A stretch of 5,959 bases of DNA from Chloroflexia bacterium. GTDB taxonomy: Bacteria > Chloroflexota > Chloroflexia > Thermomicrobiales > UBA6265. The notes below the pieces were generated by a model. It had not been told where the DNA came from, searched no databases, and saw nothing but the letters and a program-made list of their open reading frames with translations. Positions 1 to 5,782 of the stretch are shown here, piece after piece. A program made the translations under genes and the position numbers. Each line of letters starts with the position of its first letter. The stretch's first letter is position 1. Where the stretch lies: NCBI GenBank assembly GCA_013698305.1, contig JACCVC010000293.1, positions 1-5,959 on the forward strand, written 5' to 3'.

Positions 1-18
1 CTTTCCAAACTATGAGAC

Positions 19-23
19 AGGAG
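19..23 (+). promoter_or_regulatory. Ribosome binding site of the GYD gene
   Basis: AGGAG lies 7 nt before the ATG at 31. It favours this start over the ATG at 12 in another frame, whose product is low-quality and arginine/glycine-rich. Confidence 0.7.
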
Positions 24-30
24 ACGATTC

Positions 31-363
31 ATGCCGTTATACCTGACCCGGTTCAGCTACACACCAGCGACGTGGGCGAAGCTCGTCAACAACCCCGAGG
101 ATCGCCGCACGGCGGCCAGGCAGTACATCGAAGCGGTCGGCGGCAAGATGCACGGTTTCTGGTATGCCTTTGGGGAGCACGACGCCTACACCTTGTACGA
201 AGCTCCGGACAACGTTTCAATGGCGGCCATGGCGATCGCCGTCAGCGCGGGGGGAGCGCTAAGCTCCCTCCAGACGTCGGTGTTGCTATCGGTCGAGGAG
301 ACACTCGAGGCGTTGCAACTGGCGTCGTCAATCACCTATCAGCCGCCGGGAGATGGTGAGTAG
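31..363 (+). CDS. GYD domain-containing protein
   Basis: This encodes a 110-residue soluble protein that resembles the small GYD-domain family (alpha/beta, ferredoxin-like, about 90-110 residues) of unknown biochemical role. Family-like features run in order: an N-terminal strand MPLYLTRFSYT, a helix with the R-x-x-AAR pattern (residues 25-30), the GGKMHGFWYAFGEHDAY block (37-53), an EAPDNVSMAAMAIAVSAGG helix region (57-75) and a second strand/helix pair to about residue 98. The motif that gives the family its name normally reads GxYD; here it is GEHD (48-51), with His replacing Tyr. The ATG is preceded by AGGAG at 19-23 with 7-nt spacing, which supports this start. There is no signal peptide or membrane segment. 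It is the only plus-strand gene in the window and converges on the tRNA-Lys and gatCA block. Family assignment is fairly secure; function is not known. Confidence 0.85.
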   Translation: MPLYLTRFSYTPATWAKLVNNPEDRRTAARQYIEAVGGKMHGFWYAFGEHDAYTLYEAPDNVSMAAMAIAVSAGGALSSLQTSVLLSVEETLEALQLASSITYQPPGDGE

Positions 364-373
364 GAGAGAGTCG

Positions 374-435
374 ACTGTGAAATGTACTGGTAGAGCTTTC
401 CGGAGCCAGGCTGGAAGCCGGTATGTTTCACGAGT
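374..435 (+). other. Imperfect stem-loop downstream of the GYD gene
   Basis: Arm GTGAAATGTAC (377-387) can pair with GTATGTTTCAC (421-431) as plus-strand RNA. All 11 positions pair if one U-G and one G-U wobble are allowed, and ACT/AGT extends the stem across a one-base bulge. Inside it GCTTTCC (395-401) pairs with GGAAGC (413-418) with one bulged T. The wobbles work on the plus strand only; on the minus strand they become A/C mismatches. The structure begins about 11 nt after the GYD stop codon, so a 3'-UTR or transcript-end role is possible. There is no U-tract, so a classical intrinsic terminator is not supported. Confidence 0.35.
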
Positions 436-545
436 GCATGCATAGACCCGGCCAATGACAAGACACATGAGGTGACGATCCCGCCTTTCATGGAGCCTGT
501 TGCAGGACCAACGCCAGAAACGCGAGAAAACTGAACACATCGGTA

Positions 546-595
546 GCAACGCGAGCGCCCGGACAGAAACACTTCCGTCCGGGCGCTCGCGTTGC
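546..595. terminator. Perfect 19-bp inverted repeat, probable bidirectional terminator
   Basis: GCAACGCGAGCGCCCGGAC (546-564) is exactly repeated in inverse at 577-595 around a 12-base loop (565-576). Inside the loop GAA (566-568) can pair with TTC (573-575), leaving an ACAC tip. The repeat sits between the end of the plus-strand GYD gene and the 3' end of the minus-strand tRNA-Lys, the expected place for a terminator shared by convergent transcripts. Neither side has a T-run, so termination would rest on the very stable GC-rich stem alone. A structured small RNA or an insertion-derived palindrome are alternatives. Confidence 0.55.
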
Positions 596-632
596 CAAAT
601 GTCTAGGAATTGGATGCCTCGAAGGCTTCCAT

Positions 633-708
633 TGGTGAGCCGCCAGGGACTCGAACCCCGAACCGATTGATTAAGAGTCAACTGCTCTGCCAATTGAGCT
701 AGCGGCCC
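633..708 (-). tRNA. tRNA-Lys (anticodon CTT)
   Basis: A full 76-nt cloverleaf reads on the minus strand. The acceptor GGGCCGC pairs with GCGGCTC (one G-U pair); the D-arm is GCTC/GAGC; the anticodon stem is GTTGA/TCAAT with loop CTCTTAA, giving anticodon CTT (codon AAG). The variable loop has 5 nt, the T-arm is CGGGG/CCCTG with loop TTCGAGT, the discriminator base is A, and CCA (633-635) is encoded in the gene. The anticodon arm closely matches bacterial tRNA-Lys. It has its own promoter just upstream and lies 78 bp beyond the gatA stop on the same strand. I see no duplicated tRNA 3' end nearby that would mark an integrated element. Confidence 0.97.
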
Positions 709-718
709 GCCGAGGGAT

Positions 719-747
719 ATGATACGAAACCCGGTTTGTGCTGTCAA
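719..747 (-). promoter_or_regulatory. Sigma-70-type promoter of tRNA-Lys
   Basis: Perfect -35 TTGACA (747-742 on the minus strand), a 17-bp spacer, and -10 TATCAT (724-719, five of six consensus bases). Transcription would start near 712, giving a leader of only about 4 nt before the tRNA 5' end at 708. It is by far the strongest promoter match seen in the window and fits a highly expressed stable RNA. Confidence 0.85.
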
Positions 748-763
748 ACGGATGGCGTCCGTT
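747..763 (-). other. Short inverted repeat between gatA and the tRNA-Lys promoter
   Basis: AACGGA (minus strand 763-758) and TCCGTT (752-747) form a 6-bp stem with a 5-base loop, 24 bp after the gatA stop and touching the tRNA -35 box by one base. It could weakly terminate gatCA transcripts before the tRNA promoter, but it has no U-tract and a stem this short can occur by chance. Confidence 0.25.
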
Positions 764-786
764 CTCAGGTTTGGTTGCCGAGACGA

Positions 787-2247
787 TCAGGACAGTCTGG
801 CAGGCTCTCGCGCATGCCAGTCCGTGGCCTGCTCGTAGGCGTGGGCGATGGAGAGCAGGGTTGCCTCATCGAACGCCTTGCCGAGCAGCTGCAAGCCAAC
901 CGGCAGCCCGTCGCTCAACCCGCCCGGAATCGAGATGCCCGGAATGCCAGCCATGTTGGCCGGGATCGTGAAGACATCCGCCAGGTACATCTGATAGGGA
1001 TCGTCGGTGCGCGAGCCGATCGGGAATGCGACGGTGGGGGAGGTCGGGGCGACGATCGCGTCGACCTTCTCAAATGCCTGGTCGAAGTCCCGCTTAATGA
1101 GGGTGCGGACCTTTTGTGCCTTGACGTAGTAGGCGTCGTAGTAGCCGCTTGACAAGGCGTAGGTGCCGAGCATGATCCGTCGCTTGACTTCGGGACCGAA
1201 CCCTTCGCCGCGCGTGCGAAGATAGGTCTCCTGGAGGGTTGCTTCTTCCTTGCGGTTTCCGTACTTGATACCGTCGAACCGAGCGAGATTGGCGCTGGCC
1301 TCAGCCGGCGCGGTGATGTAGTAGGTCGCGAGCGCGTATTCCGTGTGCGGTAGGGAAACGTCGACCAGTTCTGCTCCGAGGTCGCGCAGCACCTTAACGG
1401 CGGCGTCGAATGCGGCGCTGACGCCTGCCTCCAGGCCCTCAATCGTGTATTCGCGGGCGATGCCGATGCGTTTGCCCGTGAGGTCGTAGCCCAGCGATGC
1501 GGTGTAGTCGGGCACCTCGGTGTTTATTGACGTCGAGTCGCGTGGATCGTGGCCCGCAACGGTGTTGAGCATCAGCGCGGCGTCATGTACCGTGCGGCTG
1601 AACGGCCCGATCTGATCGAGGCTACTGGCGAAGGCGATCAGGCCGAAGCGCGAGACGCGTCCGTAGGTCGGCTTGAGACCGACCACGCCGCAGAATCCGG
1701 CTGGCTGACGGATCGAACCGCCAGTGTCGGAGCCGAGCGACAGCATCGCCTCGTGGGCAGCGACCGTTGCGGCTGATCCACCGCTGGAACCGCCGGGGAC
1801 TCGATTCAGATCCCACGGATTCCGGGTCGTGCCGAAGGCGGAGTTCTCGGTGGAGGAGCCCATCGCGAACTCGTCCGTGTTGGCCTTGCCAAGGAAGACC
1901 GCGTTCTGCTCGCGCAGCTTTTTGACCACTGTCGCGTCATATGGAGAGACATAGTTCTCCAGAATGTGCGAAGCCGCCGTAGTCGGCGCGTCGACGGTGC
2001 AGAGGATGTCCTTGAGCGCGACCGGGATGCCGGTGAGACCGGCGGCTTGTCCTGACTGGATGGCGTTGTCGGCCCGTTGCGCCTGCTCGCGGGCGACATC
2101 CGTCATGACATGGAGGTAGCCGTGGACCCGCTCGTCGACTTCAGCGATGCGCTCGAGGTGCGCTTCGGTCAGCTCGACGCTGGTTATGGCCTTGCTGTCC
2201 AGCAGCTGGCGGGCTTCGGTGGCCGAGAGGCGGGTTAACTCGCTCAC
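787..2247 (-). CDS. gatA: Asp-tRNA(Asn)/Glu-tRNA(Gln) amidotransferase subunit A
   Basis: GatA is the glutaminase subunit of the cytoplasmic GatCAB complex. It frees ammonia from glutamine for the ATP-dependent amidation of Glu-tRNA(Gln) and/or Asp-tRNA(Asn), which is carried out on GatB. The 486-residue length is normal for the family. The amidase-signature Ser-cisSer-Lys triad is intact: Lys79 in VALKD, Ser154 in GGSSGGSAA (152-160) and Ser178 in GSDTGGSIRQPA. Further family blocks are TRNPWDLNRVPGG (141-153), GLKPTYGRVSRFG and, near the C-terminus, NMAGIPGISIPGG and GLPVGLQLLG. The start is GTG at 2247, overlapping the gatC stop in GTGA, with a G-rich AAGGGGGGAG upstream. It is translationally coupled to gatC. 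GatB is not in the window, so it must be encoded elsewhere. Confidence 0.98.
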   Translation of the reverse strand: MSELTRLSATEARQLLDSKAITSVELTEAHLERIAEVDERVHGYLHVMTDVAREQAQRADNAIQSGQAAGLTGIPVALKDILCTVDAPTTAASHILENYVSPYDATVVKKLREQNAVFLGKANTDEFAMGSSTENSAFGTTRNPWDLNRVPGGSSGGSAATVAAHEAMLSLGSDTGGSIRQPAGFCGVVGLKPTYGRVSRFGLIAFASSLDQIGPFSRTVHDAALMLNTVAGHDPRDSTSINTEVPDYTASLGYDLTGKRIGIAREYTIEGLEAGVSAAFDAAVKVLRDLGAELVDVSLPHTEYALATYYITAPAEASANLARFDGIKYGNRKEEATLQETYLRTRGEGFGPEVKRRIMLGTYALSSGYYDAYYVKAQKVRTLIKRDFDQAFEKVDAIVAPTSPTVAFPIGSRTDDPYQMYLADVFTIPANMAGIPGISIPGGLSDGLPVGLQLLGKAFDEATLLSIAHAYEQATDWHAREPARLS

Positions 2248-2555
2248 GCGCTCCCCCCTTCATCCGGTCCGCCAAGCACGGAGGGCACCGCGATGAAGCC
2301 CTTTTCGCTGCGTGGGGCGATTTGAGTCACCTGATCCTGTGTCAGGGATGGCGAGGCAGAGTCGTCGCGCATCACATTGTCGACCTCGATCACCTGAGCG
2401 GTAGGCGAGATGGCGTCGGTGTCCAGCTGGCTTAGCACCTCGATATGCCCGAGGATCGAGGAAAGCTGTTCGCGCAGGGTTTCCTTTTCAGCGTCGGTGA
2501 GGCCGAGGCGGGCAAGCGATGCCACATGGTTTACATCCTCGAGCGACAGGCTCAT
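2244..2555 (-). CDS. gatC: Asp-tRNA(Asn)/Glu-tRNA(Gln) amidotransferase subunit C
   Basis: GatC is the small scaffold subunit that wraps around GatA and stabilises the GatCAB transamidosome. The 103 residues, slightly longer than the usual 95 or so, show the family order: an N-terminal helix VNHVASLARLGLTDAEK (residues 8-24), a second helix LREQLSSILGHIEVLSQLDT (27-46), the hinge ISPTAQV, NVMRDD (60-65) and the C-terminal GFIAVPSVLGG, which matches the conserved F-x-VP-x-VL ending. The last residues (PDEGGSA) are a short extension. The ATG is preceded by an ideal Shine-Dalgarno. It is first in the gatC-gatA pair and overlaps gatA by 4 nt. It begins 113 bp after nagA on the same strand, so it may use its own promoter or partial read-through. 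Confidence 0.96.
   Translation of the reverse strand: MSLSLEDVNHVASLARLGLTDAEKETLREQLSSILGHIEVLSQLDTDAISPTAQVIEVDNVMRDDSASPSLTQDQVTQIAPRSEKGFIAVPSVLGGPDEGGSA
2248..2260 (-). promoter_or_regulatory. Ribosome binding site of gatA
   Basis: A purine-rich AAGGGGGGAG lies 3 nt before the GTG start, with its AGGGGG core 6 nt away, inside the last gatC codons. It supports the GTG at 2247 rather than a later start. Confidence 0.6.
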
Positions 2556-2557
2556 GG

Positions 2558-2565
2558 CTCCTCCT
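2558..2565 (-). promoter_or_regulatory. Strong ribosome binding site of gatC
   Basis: AGGAGGAG on the minus strand contains the full anti-Shine-Dalgarno complement AGGAGG, 4 nt before the ATG at 2555. It is the strongest ribosome binding site in the window and fixes the gatC start. Confidence 0.8.
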
Positions 2566-2668
2566 GGAGAATTGCTCTATGCGTTGCGTGTTCCCTGCGA
2601 TGCTTGCGCCATACACGAGAGGAACGAGTATCGGTGTCCAGTATGCCATTGCGACGAACGAGCCGGTG
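2566..2668 (-). other. nagA-gatC intergenic spacer
   Basis: The space between the nagA stop and the gatC ribosome binding site holds no gene. The best promoter-like pair is TGGACA (2640-2635) and TGTATG (2615-2610), but the 19-bp gap makes it poor. No hairpin with a U-tract is visible after nagA. The spacing and the switch from amino-sugar to translation genes suggest a transcription start for gatCA here, but the sequence does not show one clearly. Confidence 0.3.
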
Positions 2669-3811
2669 TCAGCGTCGCCAGGCCGTCGTGCCTCCAACGA
2701 TAGTCTCCGAGACGTTGAGATCAGCGGTCCAGATGGTGAGATCGGCGACTGCACCAGCACGCAACTCGCCTCGATTCGATTCCCCGATTACCCGCGCCGG
2801 TACCGCGGTACACATGTGGAGAGCTTCGCCGAACGAGCCAAACGACCAGTCAACCAGGTTCCTTATCGCCTGGTCCATGGTTAGCATCGATCCGGCAAGC
2901 GTCCCGTTGGCGAGCCGCGCCGAGAGGTCGTCGACGGTGACCTCCTGCCCACCAAGCCCATAGATTCCTGGCTGGAGACCGGCAGCGGACATCATGTCGG
3001 AGACGATGACGATGCGGTCGATGCCCTTGGTGCGAATCGCCAGGTCGATCATGCCGGGATGGGTATGGACGCCATCAGGGATCAGTCCTGCGGTGATGCG
3101 AACGTCGTTGAGGGTGGCAACCATCGCGCCAGGGTCGCGATGGTGGATCGTGGACATCGTGTTGAAGAGGTGCGTCGCCTTGGTGGCGCCAGCGTCGATT
3201 CCTGCCTTGAACTGCTCGTACGTCGCGTTGGTATGGCCCAGACTGACCACGATCCCGTGTGAAGACAGTGTCTCGATGCGTCGTACGGCATCGTCCCGCT
3301 CTGGAGCGAGGGTGACCAGCCGGATCGACGATTGTTCCAGCCACGTTTCAAAGAGCGTCTGGTTCGCCTCTTCGATGTGGCGCAACTGATGCGCCCCTTT
3401 TTTCTGAGGAGAAAGGAACGGACCTTCGAGGTGATAGCCGAGAGGAGTCGCGCCGGAGCTCGGGTTGATGCGGTCCCAGGCGTCGAACACGCTGGGGTAG
3501 AAGCCGGCAGAGGCGCTGACGACGGTAGGCAACCATGACGTCACGCCGGTCTCCGGCAACCATGCCGAAACGGCGTCCAGGGCCGCCGGGTCGTTGCCGA
3601 TCTCGTGGCAGTTGCCTCCGTTGGCCTGGAGATCGATCAGCCCGGCGGAGATGACATCGACATCGCTGATCGAGACAGATTCGGCGAAATTGCCCGACGC
3701 CTCCTGACCTCGGCTGATCGCATGAATGTGGCCGTCCTCGATCACGACCGTAGCGGGCTCGAGGTGTGAGCCAAACTGCGCCTTGCCCCGAAGCACTCGT
3801 GTCGTCGTCAT
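2669..3811 (-). CDS. nagA: N-acetylglucosamine-6-phosphate deacetylase
   Basis: NagA hydrolyses GlcNAc-6-phosphate to glucosamine-6-phosphate and acetate in the cytoplasm. It returns amino sugar to peptidoglycan synthesis (through GlmM) or to glycolysis (through NagB). The 380-residue length is typical. Amidohydrolase landmarks are present: the first metal-site strand as LQANGG (61-66, the Q-x-N form also found in E. coli NagA instead of H-x-H), HLEGPFLS with Glu129, SLGHTNAT with His193, ATHLFNTMS with His214, PDGVHTHP with His249, and the catalytic Asp272 in VSDMMSAAG. LAGSMLTMDQAIRNLV (305-320) matches the C-terminal substrate-site block. The ATG overlaps the kinase stop in ATGA, with AAGG 6 nt upstream. 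It is the last gene of the murQ-kinase-nagA operon. A 9-bp perfect inverted repeat lies within the coding sequence at 3120-3144. Confidence 0.96.
   Translation of the reverse strand: MTTTRVLRGKAQFGSHLEPATVVIEDGHIHAISRGQEASGNFAESVSISDVDVISAGLIDLQANGGNCHEIGNDPAALDAVSAWLPETGVTSWLPTVVSASAGFYPSVFDAWDRINPSSGATPLGYHLEGPFLSPQKKGAHQLRHIEEANQTLFETWLEQSSIRLVTLAPERDDAVRRIETLSSHGIVVSLGHTNATYEQFKAGIDAGATKATHLFNTMSTIHHRDPGAMVATLNDVRITAGLIPDGVHTHPGMIDLAIRTKGIDRIVIVSDMMSAAGLQPGIYGLGGQEVTVDDLSARLANGTLAGSMLTMDQAIRNLVDWSFGSFGEALHMCTAVPARVIGESNRGELRAGAVADLTIWTADLNVSETIVGGTTAWRR
3120..3144. repeat. Intragenic 9-bp inverted repeat in nagA
   Basis: ACCATCGCG (3120-3128) and CGCGATGGT (3136-3144) form a perfect 9-bp stem with a 7-base loop inside nagA, over the codons for the RDPGAMVAT segment. 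It may be chance in GC-rich coding DNA. It could also form an mRNA hairpin. Confidence 0.4.
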
Positions 3812-4731
3812 GCTCTGCCTTTCAACGTCTCAATCCGAATCGCATGGGCAGCGCTCACTGCCAGATCCTCTACCAGCGTGAGTTCCACCTGACACGGTTG
3901 GTCGACAAGCTCCTGGCGTACGAGCGCCCGAAGCTCCGGTGATTGAAGCAGCAAACCGCCGGTCACCGCGACGGACGGAGGGGTTGCAAATGGGACTCGT
4001 TGGAGGAGCGAGCCGACGAGTGATGCAAGTTGGACGGCCGCCGAGTCCAAAAGTCGCAGTGCGACCTCGTCGCCTTCACGAGCGGCGTTCACGATGACCG
4101 GGGCGGAGGCGGCAATGTCGCTCTTGCGCACCTCAGCGCCATAGATCGTGAGAATCAACTGTTGCGGTGTTGCCACCCGCCAGTGGCTCATAAGCAAACC
4201 GGTCAGGGTCGTTTCCGGTCCACGCCCATCGGTCGCCGCGGCGACGGCACGTAGTGCATCGACGGCGACGCCGTAGGCGCTGCCTTCATCGCCGAAGATG
4301 TGACCCCATCCTCCTGAGCGTCCGGAGACGCCGGCTTCGTTCCGGGCGAAGGCAATGGAGCCTGTGCCCCCGATCAGGGCGATACCGATGCCGTCAGGGT
4401 TTCCCGAGAGCACCAACTCGGCGTCGTTGGTAATGTGGATGTTGTCGATGCGATTCGCAAGGGCAACGCGGAACATCGCCTTGTCTTCGGGTCGGTCAGC
4501 TCCCGCCAGGCCTATCCAGCCAGCAGTGATCCTTCGTTTGACGCCTGCCTGCCTGATTGTCTCGTCAATCAGCGATTGCAGCACGTCCTTCGCCGCTTCC
4601 GGACCCACGACGGTTCTGTTTGACGAAGAACCCTGCACGCGGCCCACGAGCGATCCGTCGGTGTCGATCAAGGCGAGGTCGGTCTTGGTGCCGCCGCCGT
4701 CGATGCCGATGAACCACTCGGAGGTCACCAC
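3808..4731 (-). CDS. BadF/BadG-family amino-sugar kinase (GlcNAc, possibly MurNAc)
   Basis: This is a 307-residue ATP-dependent kinase of the BadF/BadG/BcrA/BcrD (ASKHA) fold that includes N-acetylglucosamine kinase and MurK. Visible motifs are phosphate-1 IGIDGGGTKTDLAL (8-21), SSSNR (35-39), GLAGADRPED (74-83), the probable catalytic Asp103 in TNDAE, phosphate-2 IGGTGSIAFAR (120-130), the family signature GGWGHIFGDEGSAYG (140-154) and the adenosine block VAVTGGLLLQSP (254-265). It sits between murQ and nagA, so its product should feed them: GlcNAc to GlcNAc-6-phosphate and/or MurNAc to MurNAc-6-phosphate, as in clostridial MurK. The start is uncertain. Tandem GTG codons occur at 4731 and 4728; the second would give a GTGA overlap with the murQ stop. 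No clear ribosome binding site precedes either, so translational coupling to murQ is likely. The family is secure; the exact sugar is inferred from context. Confidence 0.92.
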   Translation of the reverse strand: MVTSEWFIGIDGGGTKTDLALIDTDGSLVGRVQGSSSNRTVVGPEAAKDVLQSLIDETIRQAGVKRRITAGWIGLAGADRPEDKAMFRVALANRIDNIHITNDAELVLSGNPDGIGIALIGGTGSIAFARNEAGVSGRSGGWGHIFGDEGSAYGVAVDALRAVAAATDGRGPETTLTGLLMSHWRVATPQQLILTIYGAEVRKSDIAASAPVIVNAAREGDEVALRLLDSAAVQLASLVGSLLQRVPFATPPSVAVTGGLLLQSPELRALVRQELVDQPCQVELTLVEDLAVSAAHAIRIETLKGRA

Positions 4732-5657
4732 GTCAGATCGACGTCAATTGCCTGGCGGACCACCCCGCCGGCTCGTTCGAGTCGTGTCTCCGCCTCGTCT
4801 TGATCGATTTTCAGGAGCCCCATCAGGAGAGCGGTGCGCACGTGGCCCGCGGTGGCGTTGAGCAGCGCCGCCGCCGAATCGCGGTCGATCTCGGCCGCCT
4901 CCGCGACGATGCGGATCGCTCGGTCCCGGAGCTTTTCGTTGGATGGCTGCACATCCACCATCAGGTTGCCGAAGGTCTTTCCGAGGCGGATCATCGTGCC
5001 GGTCGACAACATGTTGAGGGCCATCTTCTGGGCTGTGCCTGCCTTCATCCGGGTCGAGCCGGTGATGGGTTCAGCGCCGGTGACGATAGCGATCTCGATG
5101 TCGGCGTGTTGGGCGATCACGCTGCTGGAAACGTTGCTGAGGGAGATCGCAATAGCTCCAATCTGCCTTGCGTATTGCAATGCGCCGATGACGAACGGCG
5201 TGCGGCCACTGGCGGCGATACCGACGACAACATCTCCGGACTTCAGGTGAATGGATTCGAGCGCGAAGACGCCTTCTTCTGGACGATCCTCAATGTTCTC
5301 GACCGGGTTGCGGAGCGCATGATCACCACCGGCGATCAGCCCGATGACAACACCTGGGTCGGTGTTGAACGTGGGCGGGCATTCGGAGGCGTCAAGCACT
5401 CCTAGGCGGCCCGAAGTCCCGGCGCCAATGTAGATCAGGCGGCCAGATCGTTTCATGCGCTCGGTGATGGTGTCGATCGCCCGCGCGATCTCGGGGAGCG
5501 CACGCTCGACACTTCCGGCGACAGTAGCATCCTGAGCGTTCAGGAGCTGCACCATCGTCAGGGTGTCGACCTGGTCGATGTTGACTGTCTCGGGATTTCG
5601 CTGCTCGGTTGGAAGTCTGCCGGGCAGGTCCGGTCCTGGATTTGTCGAGAATGACAA
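4725..5657 (-). CDS. murQ: N-acetylmuramic acid 6-phosphate etherase
   Basis: MurQ cleaves the lactyl ether of MurNAc-6-phosphate to give GlcNAc-6-phosphate and D-lactate, the key step of MurNAc recycling in the cytoplasm. The 310 residues compare with 298 in E. coli; the extra length is mostly an N-terminal extension of about 9 residues. The SIS-domain core is well conserved: LIYIGAGTSGRLGVLDASECPPT has its catalytic Glu at 92 (E. coli Glu83), VENIED holds Glu123 (E. coli Glu114), and VVVGIAASGRTPFVIG, GSTRMKAGTAQKMALNMLSTG (200-220) and FGNLMVDVQPSNEKL follow. A C-terminal helical region ends in GGVVRQAI. The start is TTG at 5657, the first possible start after an in-frame stop, with AGGGGAG 5 nt before it. 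It is the first gene of the murQ-kinase-nagA operon and overlaps the kinase by 4 or 7 nt. Confidence 0.97.
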   Translation of the reverse strand: MSFSTNPGPDLPGRLPTEQRNPETVNIDQVDTLTMVQLLNAQDATVAGSVERALPEIARAIDTITERMKRSGRLIYIGAGTSGRLGVLDASECPPTFNTDPGVVIGLIAGGDHALRNPVENIEDRPEEGVFALESIHLKSGDVVVGIAASGRTPFVIGALQYARQIGAIAISLSNVSSSVIAQHADIEIAIVTGAEPITGSTRMKAGTAQKMALNMLSTGTMIRLGKTFGNLMVDVQPSNEKLRDRAIRIVAEAAEIDRDSAAALLNATAGHVRTALLMGLLKIDQDEAETRLERAGGVVRQAIDVDLTW

Positions 5658-5662
5658 TGACG

Positions 5663-5669
5663 CTCCCCT
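5663..5669 (-). promoter_or_regulatory. Ribosome binding site that sets the murQ TTG start
   Basis: AGGGGAG on the minus strand stands 5 nt before TTG at 5657. An in-frame TGA lies six codons upstream of the TTG with no other start codon between, so this site and the stop together make TTG the most likely start. Confidence 0.7.
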
Positions 5670-5670
5670 G

Positions 5671-5694
5671 GTTCAGGTAAGCTCAATAGTGAAC
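5671..5694. promoter_or_regulatory. Candidate operator dyad in the murQ leader
   Basis: GTTCA (5671-5675) and TGAAC (5690-5694) form a dyad with a 14-base centre, directly upstream of the murQ ribosome binding site. A repressor bound here would block transcription or initiation of the operon. Five-base arms are short, so chance is possible. No regulator gene is visible in the window. Confidence 0.3.
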
Positions 5695-5721
5695 AAGGCA
5701 CACATGGGTGACGTTGGCCAG

Positions 5722-5736
5722 GCGCGATGATCGTGC
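5722..5736. promoter_or_regulatory. Candidate 15-bp palindromic operator upstream of murQ
   Basis: The site fits GCNCGATNATCGNGC, a near-perfect palindrome of 12 paired positions centred on 5729, in the gap between the upstream reading frame and murQ. Its size and symmetry suit a dimeric helix-turn-helix regulator such as a LacI-, GntR- or RpiR-type protein. The regulator class is inference only. Confidence 0.35.
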
Positions 5737-5773
5737 ATGACACTCGGCCAGCTATGCGTTCCTGTCCTTTCAA

Positions 5774-5782
5774 TTATCCACA
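5774..5782 (+). promoter_or_regulatory. DnaA-box nonamer upstream of murQ
   Basis: TTATCCACA exactly matches the consensus high-affinity DnaA box. A partial copy (TTATCCGGG) begins at 5822, 48 bp away. There is no AT-rich unwinding region or box cluster, so this is not an origin. It may be an isolated DnaA binding site or coincidence. On the minus strand the same bases contain GATAAT, which could instead serve as a -10 element for murQ, although no good -35 is visible 16-18 bp upstream. Confidence 0.4.

Noticed and set aside
339..572. Minus-strand open frame of 77 codons in the GYD-tRNA gap
   Set aside because: It overlaps the hairpin arm and the GYD 3' end, and its product has no recognisable pattern, so it is probably chance.
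633..708. tRNA-Lys as an integration (att) site
   Set aside because: I see no repeat of the tRNA 3' end elsewhere in the window and no integrase. The flanking genes are core genes.
328..747. Minus-strand open frame of 139 codons
   Set aside because: It runs straight through the complete tRNA-Lys gene, its promoter and the 19-bp hairpin, so it cannot be a real protein.
2445..2963. Plus-strand open frame of 172 codons across gatC and nagA
   Set aside because: It is antisense to two well-identified genes and is rich in Arg and Ser, as expected of a shadow frame.
4800..5405. Long plus-strand open frame of 201 codons opposite murQ
   Set aside because: It lies wholly antisense to murQ, whose catalytic motifs are intact, and its product resembles no family. 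High G+C makes such antisense frames common.
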